This document shows positions 1 to 12,500 of a stretch of DNA of 64,000 nt, in pieces. The DNA is taken from NCBI GenBank assembly GCA_013397115.1, contig VWZW01001228.1, positions 701,966 through 765,965 on the forward strand. Reading direction: 5' to 3'. How positions within the stretch are numbered: position 1 is the stretch's first letter; the number at the start of each line of letters is the position of its first letter. The notes below the pieces were generated by a model. The model did no database searches. It was not told the DNA's origin and saw only the letters and a program-made list of their open reading frames with translations. The DNA comes from Edolisoma coerulescens. Its lineage: Eukaryota > Chordata > Aves > Passeriformes > Campephagidae. The translations under genes and the position numbers were made by a program.

Positions 1-3000
1 CTTCCATAATGTCTCTGACTGCTTTTTCAAATCTATTTATAGTTTTGGCTTCTACAGCATCCTGTGCGCTGGGCTCCATCGTTAAATTACAGAGCGTGCA
101 CACTAAGATTTCCCTCTGTGTGCTGTGAGCCTTCTGCCTGATTATCTGGTTTGGTGTCCCCTAGTTCTGGTGTGCTGAATGAGTAGTGAGTAACCATCAG
201 CTTGTCACTTAGGATAAAGGCACTTCCATGCCTTGAACCCCCACGCCTTCACCTAAGGCTGTCTCCTTTTCACGCTGAAGTCAGCTGGTTTTGTACTCCC
301 CTCAGATGAAAGCTGTTCTGCATTTCTGATTCCTCTAGTCAGTCTGCTCTGGGTACTTTCATACTCTGATCCATCCCTTTGAGAAAGAGGCCAGAATCAC
401 CTTTCAAGAGGTGTGTGCAGCACAGTAACATAGGACTGCTTTCTGGTTTTGGTTCTCTTCTACTAATTCCTAATCTTCTGCTTGCCTTTTATGACCTCTC
501 CTAAGCAGTGCGTGATAACTTCACAGCACACCCAATGCAAATTGCAAGACACCTACTGTGATTGGAAATAACTGGTTTTTAGACATCAATCTGTGTGAAG
601 ATTTATGCAGATTTAGAGTGTGTGTACACACTCTCTGTTGCTTGTGTCTGTACCAACACTTCGTTTCTTGTGCCATCTTCTTGCCCAGCCTTCAATGCTG
701 TGAGATCCTTCTGCGACGAAGTGTAGTTAACTTTAATTCCTGCAGCGTGATTCACATTGGTGTCATCAGCAAACGTGTCCCCTCTCTGTTTGCTCCCCTT
801 TCAAGATCCTTGTGGACACCTGAAGTAGCTCAGGTGCCATTGCATGTCTCCTGGGAACCCTGCTTGCACTCTTCTCCAGCTGTAAAAACTGTTCACATAT
901 TCATGCTCTTTGCTGTCTTTCAACTAAGTATTGATTCATGAGAGGATCTTCCCCTCTTACATGACACCTTGAAATTGGAAGTCTTTAGTGAGGGACTTTA
1001 TAAAAAAAAAACCCTTTGAACATTTAAGTGCTCAACATTGGTGCATGTGATTTTGATTGCCTGGGCTATATTTGGATATTTGTAAAGGCTTTCCATAGTT
1101 TCAATTACATGTACCTGTACATAGACCTGTTGAGTCTATGAAAAAACAACACAGCTTCCCAAAGAACTTCTTTCTGCAATACACAAGGCAAATTCTTTGT
1201 TGGACTGTAGTTATCTAGAAGTGTGCTAGAATTAGGCTTTATCATGGTTTTCCCAAAATTACCTGAAGTGAAAATCAGACTTTCTGGTCTGTTTTCCCCT
1301 CAAGATTCCTTCCCTGGAGCCAAATGAAGTCATGTTCATCAACTTCCATTCCCCTAGTGCCAGTCTCATTTAAATTACAGGCTACCTACCGCAGCTAATA
1401 GCTGCATGTTTGGTTTCCTTTGGACGTATTCTGCTAGGCCCAATGGATTCATAACTGTTCTGGGTGTTGATTTGTTTTAAAGCCTCTTTTACTGCCACTT
1501 CAGTTAGAGACCGTGCTTGGGTCTTGCCCCTGTGAGGAAAAGCTCCTGTGTGGCAACTCCTTCAGTTTCCCTGTAGTGAGCACTGGTGCAGAGAATCCAC
1601 TTAGCTCTTCTGCTGTGGTCTTTTCTTCTTCAAGCACTACTTTTAGACCTCCATCATCTATTTGCCTTAGGGGATCTTTGGCAGGTTTCCTCTGTCTGAT
1701 GTATTCCATTATTAGCTTTGATAGCTTTAGCAAGTTTTTCTTTAAATCTCTTTTGGTCGGCCTAATTATGGTTTATGTTTAACTGGCTGACGTTTATGCT
1801 CTTCTCCTTTTTCCTTCTGTCACTGTTCCTTTTTAGAGTGGTTTTCGTTTCTCATAACTGTCTTCACTGTGCTGTTTACCCTTACTGGCCTTTTTGTTGT
1901 CCTTTTAATATCTTCTTTGATAGGTGTTTCACATCTCTCACAAGTCTGTAATGTGGTAGGGCCCTTCTTGTTGATGGGAAGAAAATGCAAAAGAAGAATA
2001 GTATAGCAAGAAGATAATGTCATCCCAGGAGTGAGAGATCTCCTCTTTGGGGCAGGAGGATGCTGATGAGGAAAGGAGGGAGAAGTGGATGGAAGTATGT
2101 GAAACAACAATAAATTTTAATGGACAGAACAGGAGGAGGATACAGAGTAAATCTATAGATGTGGGAAAGGAGGCATAAATCAACCTACTTGGTAGTCTCT
2201 GTGTGTGTTGATTTTTTTTTAAGAAGTATGTGCTGGGAGAATCTTTACTCCCAATCCTAGTTCTTCATTCTTCTTTCTCCAGTTGCTGCTTTAATTAATT
2301 ACTGCTTCTTCCCTCCTCTTAGTTTGTTTTTCCCTTTCACCTCTACTTTTTGTTCTTCCATTTGCTTGGATGTGTTTCTGCAGGGTTGATCTGTCTTGAT
2401 TCCCTTGGCTGAGGCTTATTCTGTTAAATACGCTTTTTCTGTGCTGGTCCAGGAGATGTTTGTATACTCAGTGTGTTCCTAGTTTTGTGCTTCTACCCCA
2501 CTCTGTCCCTTTCTCAAGACTTACCCTATTTTGACATCGTGTGGCAGCACTGTTGCCACCTCTGGGTCACTGTTGCCACTCAGTCTTCAGCCCAGGGACC
2601 AAGTTTTCTGGATGCAGAAATCCTGCCAGGCCCTGGCTGAGGGCAGCAGTGGGGGAGGATGCTGCTGTCTGAGGAAATGAGGCATCTCCACATAGACACA
2701 CAAGCACGTGTGCAAGGACTAAATGAGAAGCAAATAAACCACAAGTATAAGACCTGGCCAAATATGTAGAGAGATATTTGAGGCATATTATTCCAAGACA
2801 TCTCTAGAAGCCCCAAGCAGTCTGTCTTACTGTGTTGGCAGGTGATCAGGGAGGACTTAGTTGTTAATTATTTAAGGAACTGCCCTCTAGAGTGGATGCA
2901 CAGGCCAGAAGGTCAGACTCAAACTGTGGTCAGCGTTAATGTCCAAAGCCAGGGAGAGGGAGGGTAGAGCTGTGGGCTGGCCTCTGCATCCGCTGGACTG

Positions 3001-6000
3001 ACCTTTCCGAGGCTTGTCAAGCTGCCACGTTTCCTGGTGCTCCTGGAAAGCGCCTGCATGCGCTGCCCACATTTGTGACAGTGCCTGGAAACAGTTGTAA
3101 CCAGCAAAGGAACCGTACAAAAATGATGCCTTTGTAGTCAGCAGCTCTCCTTCCCAAGCCAGGTCTGCTGACCTCAGGAATTTGCAAAAACTGCTCCAGC
3201 CCCACATGTGGCATTTACTGCTGTGTTATTTTGTTAATTCTGAAAGCGGGCTCAGCTGAGGAGAGCAAGTCCTCATTGCATTTCAGGCGTCTTCTATAGG
3301 ACAGCTTAATACGGGCCAACACAGTTACCTGTGAAATCAATACAAGGGTAGGAGGCCAAGGAAGGTGGTTGTTTGTGCCATCCAGAGAATAATTTGCTGC
3401 AGAGAGCCTTTGTTGATGGTGATTATTCCCAAAGCAGAGGAGACACCATCAGTTTCCCTGGGTTCCTGCTGAGGCAGGAGTGGTCTCAAATTCTTCTAAA
3501 CTGAGCACTTTTGATATGGATATCACAGAAAATCAATGAAGCCTCAGCCCTGCGCCCAGTCACCTTGTAGAGCAGAACATGCACTTGGGAAAACAAGAGA
3601 GGGGATCACAGGGCATTTTTCCCAACTGAAGTGGGATTTGGATGATGCTGGTATTTGAGGTTGGAAAATACCAGCGGTATTTTATTTCTCTGATTTATGG
3701 TGAATAGCCTTTTTGTTTTTCCACGGGGAGGAAGTGTTACATAAAAAGGTCTGCCTATTGTTTGTTTTCCATTTATGTCGCTTACTGCTGTCGTAGAAGT
3801 CAGAAGGGAAGGAAATCCTCTGGAGAAGTGACGTCCAATGTCAGTGGGCTCGTTTCTGGCTGGAGCCAGATTGGTGCCGTAGGTTTTCAGAAGGGCACGT
3901 GTCTGCTGGGCTGGGGAACAGGGAAATAGGAGAGTTTGGAAAAGCACATTGGAAAGTTATATTGAAATTGTGAGAGACTGGGAGCTTGTGGGAAGCAGAA
4001 ATGGAAAAACATTGTGTTCTGCTTTGTTATTTATACTCCACCCTTTCCTTCTTGGCTTTCACTGTGGACATCATTGTTTCCTCTGTCAACGAGCAAACAG
4101 CGTTCTTGACTGGTCAAGAATCAGTTAGCCAGGAGTGTTTGAATAACTCTCCTGAAAATTCCCCTCTGCATCCAGCTCTGTGTTTGCTGCTGCCTCCCCC
4201 GGCACAGAGGCTCCAAGCAGCCTCAGTCATTGCTATGTGCATTTGCAAAATGCAACATCCCCCTCCCCGCCCGTGCAAGGAGAATAAATAGGTCAGTGTG
4301 AGCAGTGTGATGCAGAAGAGAGCGTCTTAAGAACCCAGACCCATTTCTGCCTTTCCTGTGTCATCCCCACCACCAGCAGAAGCATGCAGATGCAAGAAGC
4401 TTTATTAGTGATGTTTTAATAAATGGGACCAGCAGAATTAGTGATAAATTCTACTTAAAGGAAAACAGTCCAGAATTAAAATATTTAAACATATGCATCT
4501 TGCTGTTAAAACTGTATCTCATTAGAACTGAAGTGCTCGTGCATATGTAATGTACTCCTCACTGTTAGCTCAGTCTGCTCTCTTTCAGCAGAGGCTGTAG
4601 CAGAGCAACTCCTTGCACGTAGCTCTGAGAGAGCAGCAGTTTTGAGTGCCATGTCTCTGCCTGTAACACTGATGCTGATGTAATGAAACCCTCTCTGTAT
4701 AAGAATTAATATTCCAGTAATGCCCAGAGGTTCTAAGTGTGTAGTTAATAGCTCCCAAGGCCAATGGAAATTAACACAGCCATAGCAGTCACACATTACT
4801 TGCTGCTGGTGCAGTATATCTTTGTGAAAACTAATATAGAAAATCATTCTCTTAAGAATAGCATCAATTAACTGATTTAATTCAGCGATTAGTCACAAAA
4901 TGTCTTATTCCTGTAGTGCTCCCAGTAAGTAATTTGGAAATACCTGATGATTAGGAAGCCAAATGCAAGGTGTACTTTTAATTTTAGTAGGCAAACCGTG
5001 GCTCTGTTGAGCTGAACTCAGCAAGGCAGTTGTGGGCGAAGCTTTGGAAGCTCTCACAAGTAGGTGTTTGTGATGCTGGTTGCCACTGGCTGCAGATAAC
5101 CAAAAGGATACCACATTTGCCACTGCAATTCCTCAGTGCAGTTTTGCAATGAAATCCCCCTCAAAGGGTTTCTGCAGCTCTGGGTGCATTCTTCCCATGC
5201 AAGAGGGTGTGCACCCCACTGCGGAGGCTGCATGTGAGCCTGTCTCATTGTGATTAACTTCCATGCTCTCCGAAGTTAAACAGGAGAGGCAGACAAAGCA
5301 AAGCAACAAGACTTGGGAATTTTCTAATCCTTGCTTTTCCTACGTGAGGTAGCAGGGAGTAGATGCTGGGAGTAGAAAAAAGAGCAGCTGGCAGGAATCT
5401 GCTTTTGAGCAAGAAACAGCACTTTGTCTGCTTTTACATGAACAGATTCATCCATCCTTATTTCCCGTTACCTCAGAGAGCCCCTATTTATGTGCTGGAA
5501 AGGATTCCCCCATAAAACGGAGTACTGACTTCTCTGGATTCTTGCAGGGGAAATGTTTCCATGGTGTACGTGCTCCTGTGATTTCTTTCTCTCTTTAACC
5601 TTGAAACAGCATTTCCTCTGGCTGTGCAAGGTGTACCTTGCTTTCTGGGCTCTCAATTAAGCAAATAAGCATATGCTTGCTTTTGTCTTTGTGCCCTCAT
5701 TATTAATTCCAAATGTTGAGTTCAGTCTATGCATGGCAGGGGAGACGAAGGGGAGGGTTGGGGTGGCTGTGCAGCCAGATGTCCTCAATCATGTACTATA
5801 ATGCCCGAGTGTTATTTTGCCACCTAAGGGGGAGAGTCCCATTAGCCCTCACCTCCCGGCCATGCTCTGCTCAGCCTTAAGCATGTGCTGGTACTTGGAA
5901 TATGCCATGCATCCCATCTAGTGGCTGATACACATGGAAAAGGTACCTCTTTCTGGTATCTGCAGTGCCAGAGATTTAAATCAAGGTTTTCATAAGGTGC

Positions 6001-6410
6001 TTCATGACACTCAAGTTTAAGCAGGGACCCTGTTTTTAGAAAGTACTCCATGCTTTCCCTCTAAATATTAGCCATTTTGTTTTTGGTCTTTCAATTTAGT
6101 AATTCAGATTTTAAAATACAACAGCATCTGGCCACAGGGAGTGTTGCAGTGTTGGTGCTGGAAGTGCCTGCGGTGACAGCGACCAGGATGAGTTGAATTG
6201 CTGCCACACATTTATGTCTGCCTGGGGCACTTGGCGCGTGGGACAAGCTCGGAGTTATGAGTTGTGTTGGCACAAATGCACAGGAGGTGACAAGGTGCTC
6301 AGATTGCGAGCAAGCTTTTCAGGAGAAGGGAGTATGAGAAGAAGGTGGACCTAGGAGAAGGTAGGGTAACCTGGCTGCTAACGGTGTCCTGCTTCTGTTC
6401 CTCTTCACAG
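1..6410 (+). other. TMTC1 intron (3' part), non-coding
   Basis: This precedes the first recognised exon. I found no TPR-like or other convincing exon on either strand. Short ORFs here lack codon structure and splice sites. Confidence 0.8.
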
Positions 6411-6524
6411 CTCAGGAGTGAAGACCCTGCCCCACAACGCCAAGGTGCACTACAACTATGCCAATTTTCTGAAAGACCAGGGCCGTAACATTGAAGCAAT
6501 CTACCACTACAAAACTGCTCTCAA
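6411..6524 (+). CDS. TMTC1: TMTC1 exon a (first exon in window)
   Basis: It encodes residues 1-37 of the visible fragment plus two bases of the next codon. The reading starts SGVKTLPHNAK and includes NYANFLKDQGRN, the first half of a TPR. The acceptor CTTCTGTTCCTCTTCACAG ends at 6410 and the donor AA|GTAAGT is at 6525. The first base completes a codon from an upstream exon. A second AG at 6414-6415 could also serve as acceptor. The phase of the missing upstream exon would decide between them. Confidence 0.93.
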
Positions 6525-9500
6525 GTAAGTCCCTCGGGGGCCTGGTGGGGCTCCTTCTGTTAAGCCATCTCCTTCCTGACAGGCATGGGGCAAGTTGGCT
6601 GCTCCTCATCCCTGGCTCCTGGGAGCAGCTTGGCTTTCGGAGCCTGGGAAAGTTCCCTGGCTCAGTGTTTGTGTGTCATGAGACGAGGTAGCCTGGCTTC
6701 CCTCCAGCTCCACCTGTGTGTGTGTGTGTGTGCACTTCAGTATATGAGATAGAAATGTTACCATAGCTACACGTTGAGCGATGAGGTGTCATTTACGCAG
6801 CTGAATGTATGCTGGTAAGCAGGAGGTAGTTGTCCTAAATGCATTTTCAGGTTCCTGGGTCATTTATCTTAGTAAATTGTTAATGGTGCATGCCTGGAAA
6901 ATGTCAGTGCGGTAGCCATCTGAAGTGCAGTAACAATAATGGTACTTACTGCCTGTATTGAGGCTTCTGTCCACAGAGCTTTGCATGAACGCTAAACTAA
7001 TCGATCCTGAAAATGCTCCTGTGCAGTAACAGGGCAAATATCATTGCTGAGGTTCTGTACAGGGGGAAGCTGAAGCAGGAGGATGAACTGCCTTGCCTAT
7101 AGATGAACGGTAAATCAGGGCCCAGGGCTGGGCTGTAACACAGGACATGCCCTGTGGTATCTGTGAAAGACCCTTCCTTCACACACAGATGGGGTCACTC
7201 CCTGTGAGCAGCTTCCCTCCACTTGCCACTCCTGCCAATGCTGTTCGTGCAGCTCAGCTGCTCCCCAGGCAGTGCTCAGTGCACGAAGCAGGTCACCCCA
7301 GTTCCCTAAACCTCTCCCCTCTGGTCCTTAGGACGTGGGAGAAAGGACAAGCTCCTCTGGGAAATGAATGCAAGGAACAGGGCTGGGGGGATGGCGTGGT
7401 GGCAAGGGAAAGCAAGCACAGAGTGCACAGATAGTGTTTTCAGGGACAGAAGCATGTTTGGGAAGGCCAGACAAGGTGAAGAGTGGCTCTGATGGACAGG
7501 AAGGGCAGAGCTCAGCTCCATAGGGCATGTCAGGAGGTGGAAGAAATGTTCTTTCCCGACATGCATTGTGAGAGAAAGCTCCAGAAATTACATGTATGTT
7601 TTGTCTTTTGGCCAGCTGACAGGGTTATGATAAAAGCTCTCCAAGGGCTCCTAACCCACCCAGGTTGACCTGTGAGGACAGGAGTTCATTGTCACTGAGG
7701 AGGGATTGAACCTGGGTGAAGGTGATTTTTAGCTTTTTTGAGCAACATCCTGTTCGGTTTTACCATGCTGGGCATTTAGGAAGTAATTTAGAAAAGCCTC
7801 CTATTTTTTTAATGTTTCCAGCAATGGAAAATCTAGCACAACCACCAGTAAACTGTACTGAAGGTTAATTACATTGGCTGTTAAAAATGTCCTCCCTTAT
7901 TTTTAGACTGATCTGTTTAACACCAGCTTCCAGTCGTTGAATTTGTTTACACCTTTCAATGCCACACTGAAGATCCCGTTACCAAAAGTCTGTTTTCCAT
8001 AGAGTGATCAACTCCTCCCTTAACCTGCTGCTTGATAGGTGCTGGTTTTTTCAGCATTACAAGGTTTTGCACTCCTCCAGTTGTTCCTGTATCTAGTCTC
8101 TGAACTTTCTCCAATTTACCAGAAAAGCCCATTGCAAGTTAAAAAGAGGAGGGACTGACAAAAATTATCCAAGCCCTGCAGTGGAGTGCACAGAGTAATG
8201 TAACTGCTCCTACCAACATTGCCTCTGCTTGTGTAAATGGGATTTGCAGACAAAAGATCTTCTCTAACCCAGCAGCACTCATTTATTGTAATTATAATGC
8301 TGTTTTCTGCTCTGCAGTATTTCAATTATGAAAGAGTCTGTTTTGAGAACTGATTGCAAACATTTTCTCAACTGTATTACATAGCACTGTTTGTGCTGAT
8401 GGTGTTGTTTATAGAGCATCTGAAGGCTTGTTGGGGCTTGGAGCCCCACAGAACCAACTGTGCTCTTCTCTAGGTGCTTGGTGTCTCATGGCACTGATGC
8501 TAGTGCTCCACTTGCTTCAGTAATTTCAGGATTAGCTGGCAGTTTGGAAAAGTCAAACTCACCTTGCAAATTCTCTTTCTGACCCAAAGGTGCAGGCCAG
8601 GAGTTGGAAGTCTCCATCACTGGGAAGCTGCACTACTTGTTCCCATCACCTTGTATCTCTGCACTTGTATTGGCCTTATTTTTTCACTTCTTCCCACCTC
8701 TGTTACAAGGAAATCATTTGGGGTCTGTGTAATAAGCAATAGAACAGTGTAAGTAAAAAGTGTAGTGTGCTCTCTTGTTCAGGAGTACATTCTGTAATGT
8801 CTGTGTTTTCCCATCAGACAGACAGACCATTTCTGCAGTGCCTGGGGCCGTGTGTGGGCCCTGCAGCCTCTGCTGAGTGCCTACATTTGATGGCTGTGTT
8901 GGAGCAGTGGAGAAGCTGCTGGGTGTGGGACAGGCAGCCTCAGGTGGATACAGTGGCAGACCCTGCACAGGTATCACAGACAGCTGTCATGTCCAAGCTG
9001 TTTACCCATCCTCACAGACACCAGCTCCTCACAGACTGCTCTGATTGTAGACCAATATCCACAATTAGAGAGAAGGAAGTAGTAGCTCTAATATCCTGAG
9101 CAGACTTTGATGGTTCAGGGTATTTTTGGCCACTGGCTTGACCTGGAAAGATGAATTATTACTCTGTAAATTTCCATATCAGGGAGTAGGCAGACCAGCA
9201 GCTGAGGTATTCACACAACAAGCTTTCATGATTTCCCACAGGTACCCCTCACTGAGTGCCTCCTCTCCCAGGGAGTGTGGGTGGATCCATCCTCCCCAGG
9301 TTACAGAAAACCCAAGCTGCTCAGGAGGCTTCACAATCCAATGGCAGCACAGCCAAGAGCACAGAAGATAAAAATATTATTTCTGCCTAGTGCTCAGTGA
9401 GCAGATCAATAGGGAATTAATAAGGAAATGGAGTCAATAAGGACACGGCTTGCTGCCTGGGAGATCCTGGGAGATATGAAAGGGAGAGCTGCAGTGCCTC

Positions 9501-12500
9501 AGTGGGCGATGGCTCATCCACTATTCCAGCTTTGTGCCAAATGACAGCGCAGGTCTGCTTGATCTCCGGTGAATGAGTTTAATTGTTTAGTAAACAAAAG
9601 TGATGTTGTCAGTCTGCACCCTGCTGCTTGAACTGCTAGCAATTGCCATTCCACCAACTCCACCAACGTAAGGATGCGCTTCCATGCACTCCTGCTCTGC
9701 CAGCAGTGCTGGTTGCCATGGGTCTGCTCGGCAAAGCAACACATTGCTCCTGTGAAGTTGTAGCTGTGGCAAAAGATGTTGAAGTGCACACAAGTCACCT
9801 AGTGAAATGCTAGCAATTGGTACTAAATCCTGGGAAGGTTGATCCCCAATGCTTTAACTGCTCCCTTTCCTGCTTTTAGACACAGGTGGGATTCTCTGCT
9901 GGCGAATGTTGGTGTACCTCTGTTAGCTTCAGGGCAGAAAAGTGGTGGAGGAGAATAATATGTGTTCTCTGACAGTGAAACTGCAGGGCAGATTTCCAAG
10001 ACAAACTTGGCAATCAGTCCCAACAACCACCTGTTGGTGCCATTGCAGGTGGCCCATCAGAAAACTCATTCCTCCCCCCAGCCCACAGGCCAGTGACACA
10101 ACACTGTGACCTAGCCAGACTTGGGTAATTAGTGCAATCTAATTATGCTCTCCAAGAGTGGGGGAAATGAAAACTGAAATGAAATGCAAAAATGGAGAAC
10201 GATGTTTGAATTGGAGATGAGAAGAATGAAAAGAACAAAAATTCTCTGTGTGTAGGAAAAGCTCTTCCTATATGTAGTTCCTAAAAGGGGAATGAAAATG
10301 GAGCCCTTCAGAGACGCCAGATGAGTTGCCCGTAAAACAGCCCCGACAAACAGCTGGCATTCAGCAGTTGTAGAGTGGGTTATAAACCTTTCATCTTACC
10401 TACAGTAGAGCAAGAAAAACACACTGCTGGATTAGACTGCTTCACTGGTTTGCCTGACATATGGTAGTGACCCCAGGAGATCCTTGGGGTTTTTTCCTGC
10501 AGAAAGTAAAGGCCGGAAATACTCCGAGATGTGACTTGACCACGGCTGTTCTGAAAGATGGCCTTAACATTCTTGCTGCTGCTTCTGCTGCAGATTTGCG
10601 GCTGTTGTTAGGAATTCTGGAGAACCTCTGCTTCTGGAGATCAAACAGTGCTGATCTTATCTGAAATTTATCTCACCACTTGTCTCCCATTTGTGAGTGA
10701 GAATATGAGGTCGTGCAACCTCACTCAAATATGAAGAACAACTCTGATGTGCTAATGAAGATGTTTTTGCTGTTGTTGATAGTTACCAAGCTTTCGTCTT
10801 GCTTCTCCCCAGCCTTGTGTGCTTGATGTTACTGTTGAGACTATTTTATTGCTCCTCAGGAATGCACATGGGCTGACATGCAGAGAGAGAAAAACAGCAG
10901 AGCCTTAAAACCCATTCAGTGAACATTTGTTATCAATTAAATCAATCTCCTTTTAACAATGGAGGGAAGAAAAATTATTCACCTTCCCTCCTACAATTGC
11001 ACTCATTCAACATTTTAATTCCCAAAGCAGTTCTGTCTCACCATCCCTCTCTGTGTTTGTTGCCAGGGCAGTGCTTCCCATGGAGGGCAGATCGATGTGA
11101 GCATCAGCGGGTGGGGCTGAAGGAGGTCGCTGAGTTCCTTGCTGGAGTTGGGTGGATAAACACACTAATAATAGTTCTGTGCAATCCAAACTACATTTCT
11201 GTGTCTGAAAAAAGGTCATCATCTAGAAATTCAGGTTTGCCTTCTGGACATTAAAACGTACCTGGCGGCACAGAGTCCTGCAGGAGGCATCCACCTTGTG
11301 TAGTGTGATACTGTGAATTTATGGACATAAACGCACTGGTGCGTGTACCTGAGAGTGCACACACTTCTGCAGCGTTACCTCCGTGGGTGTACATGTCCAT
11401 CAGCAGGTTCCTAGCCACAAACTCCCCTTAGACTTTCCCTGCCAAATGCTGCTGACCAAACAGAGCGGGAAGGGGACCAGCCTGCCATGCAGAAACCTTC
11501 ATTTCCCCTTGTGGCCTCTTCTGGAGGAGGGAGCCTCTGGACAGCAAGTAGGAACTCCTGGGCTGCCTTTCTTTGCAGTTCAGGGAGCTGTTCTGCTGTT
11601 CAGCCTTCAGAGAGAGGAGAGAGTGGGCCAGGAGGCAGAGAAACCAGTATGAAAACACTTGGTGCTGCAACTTGTGTGGTCTAGCTCTTGCAGAGCTTGC
11701 AAATAATGTATCTTAGGGCACTGCTTACCGCATGGAAACTGGGAATGCTGTTTGTGGCATCAGTAAGGGTCACGAAATCATGGTTACGTATCCTTAGTAC
11801 TCAAGAGCAGGCTAGGTGGAGAAGGAAAAACAGTGCAAGTAGCTTGTCCATATCCCTCATTTGAGGGAACAAAATTGGTTCATAGTATCACTGGAATGGG
11901 TAGAAAAGAAAAAAAGCAAGGCTGTTCTTTCAACTCACTACACTTTAGAAATAAAGCCCTAATGCTGTAAGGGAGACTCAGGTTTCTTCCTAAGCTTTCC
12001 CACATACCTTCCTGCTGGGTTTTTATATATCTTAAATCAACGGTATCTGGGGTTGTTTAAATTCAGTTAAATTGCACTCTCCATGCAGTAAAAAAATTGT
12101 GTTCTTACAGCCCTTTATGTGTGTGTGTCAGTGTATTTGCCTTGAAAATGCCTCTCAGCGTGGACTGCAGGTGGCCTTGGATACCATCTGTGATTTATTT
12201 CTGGGAAGAATTAAAATACCAGCGCCATTTGTTAGCCTGTTTTTACAGTGAGTAAAAAATGTGCAGTGCTGCTTTGCTGTGACCGCCGTGGCTGCATTTG
12301 CTCCCGAAACCGTGGGTGCCCTTCTGACATTCTGATATTACTTAGGCCAGGTCCTTGGAGCAAGCCTGAAACATCTTCTTAGAGATTTCATGTGACACTC
12401 TGTGTTAGGGGATGTTACGGGCTGGAGGAGGATCATGTCCGAGCGGCCGGGAACATCTTTGTGTGGTGTTCTGATGCGAGCTTTGACAGTAGGCTTAAGG

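Noticed and set aside
558..941. 127-codon ORF in the first TMTC1 intron segment
   Set aside because: It is Cys- and Leu-rich with no domain pattern or exon borders. A chance ORF.
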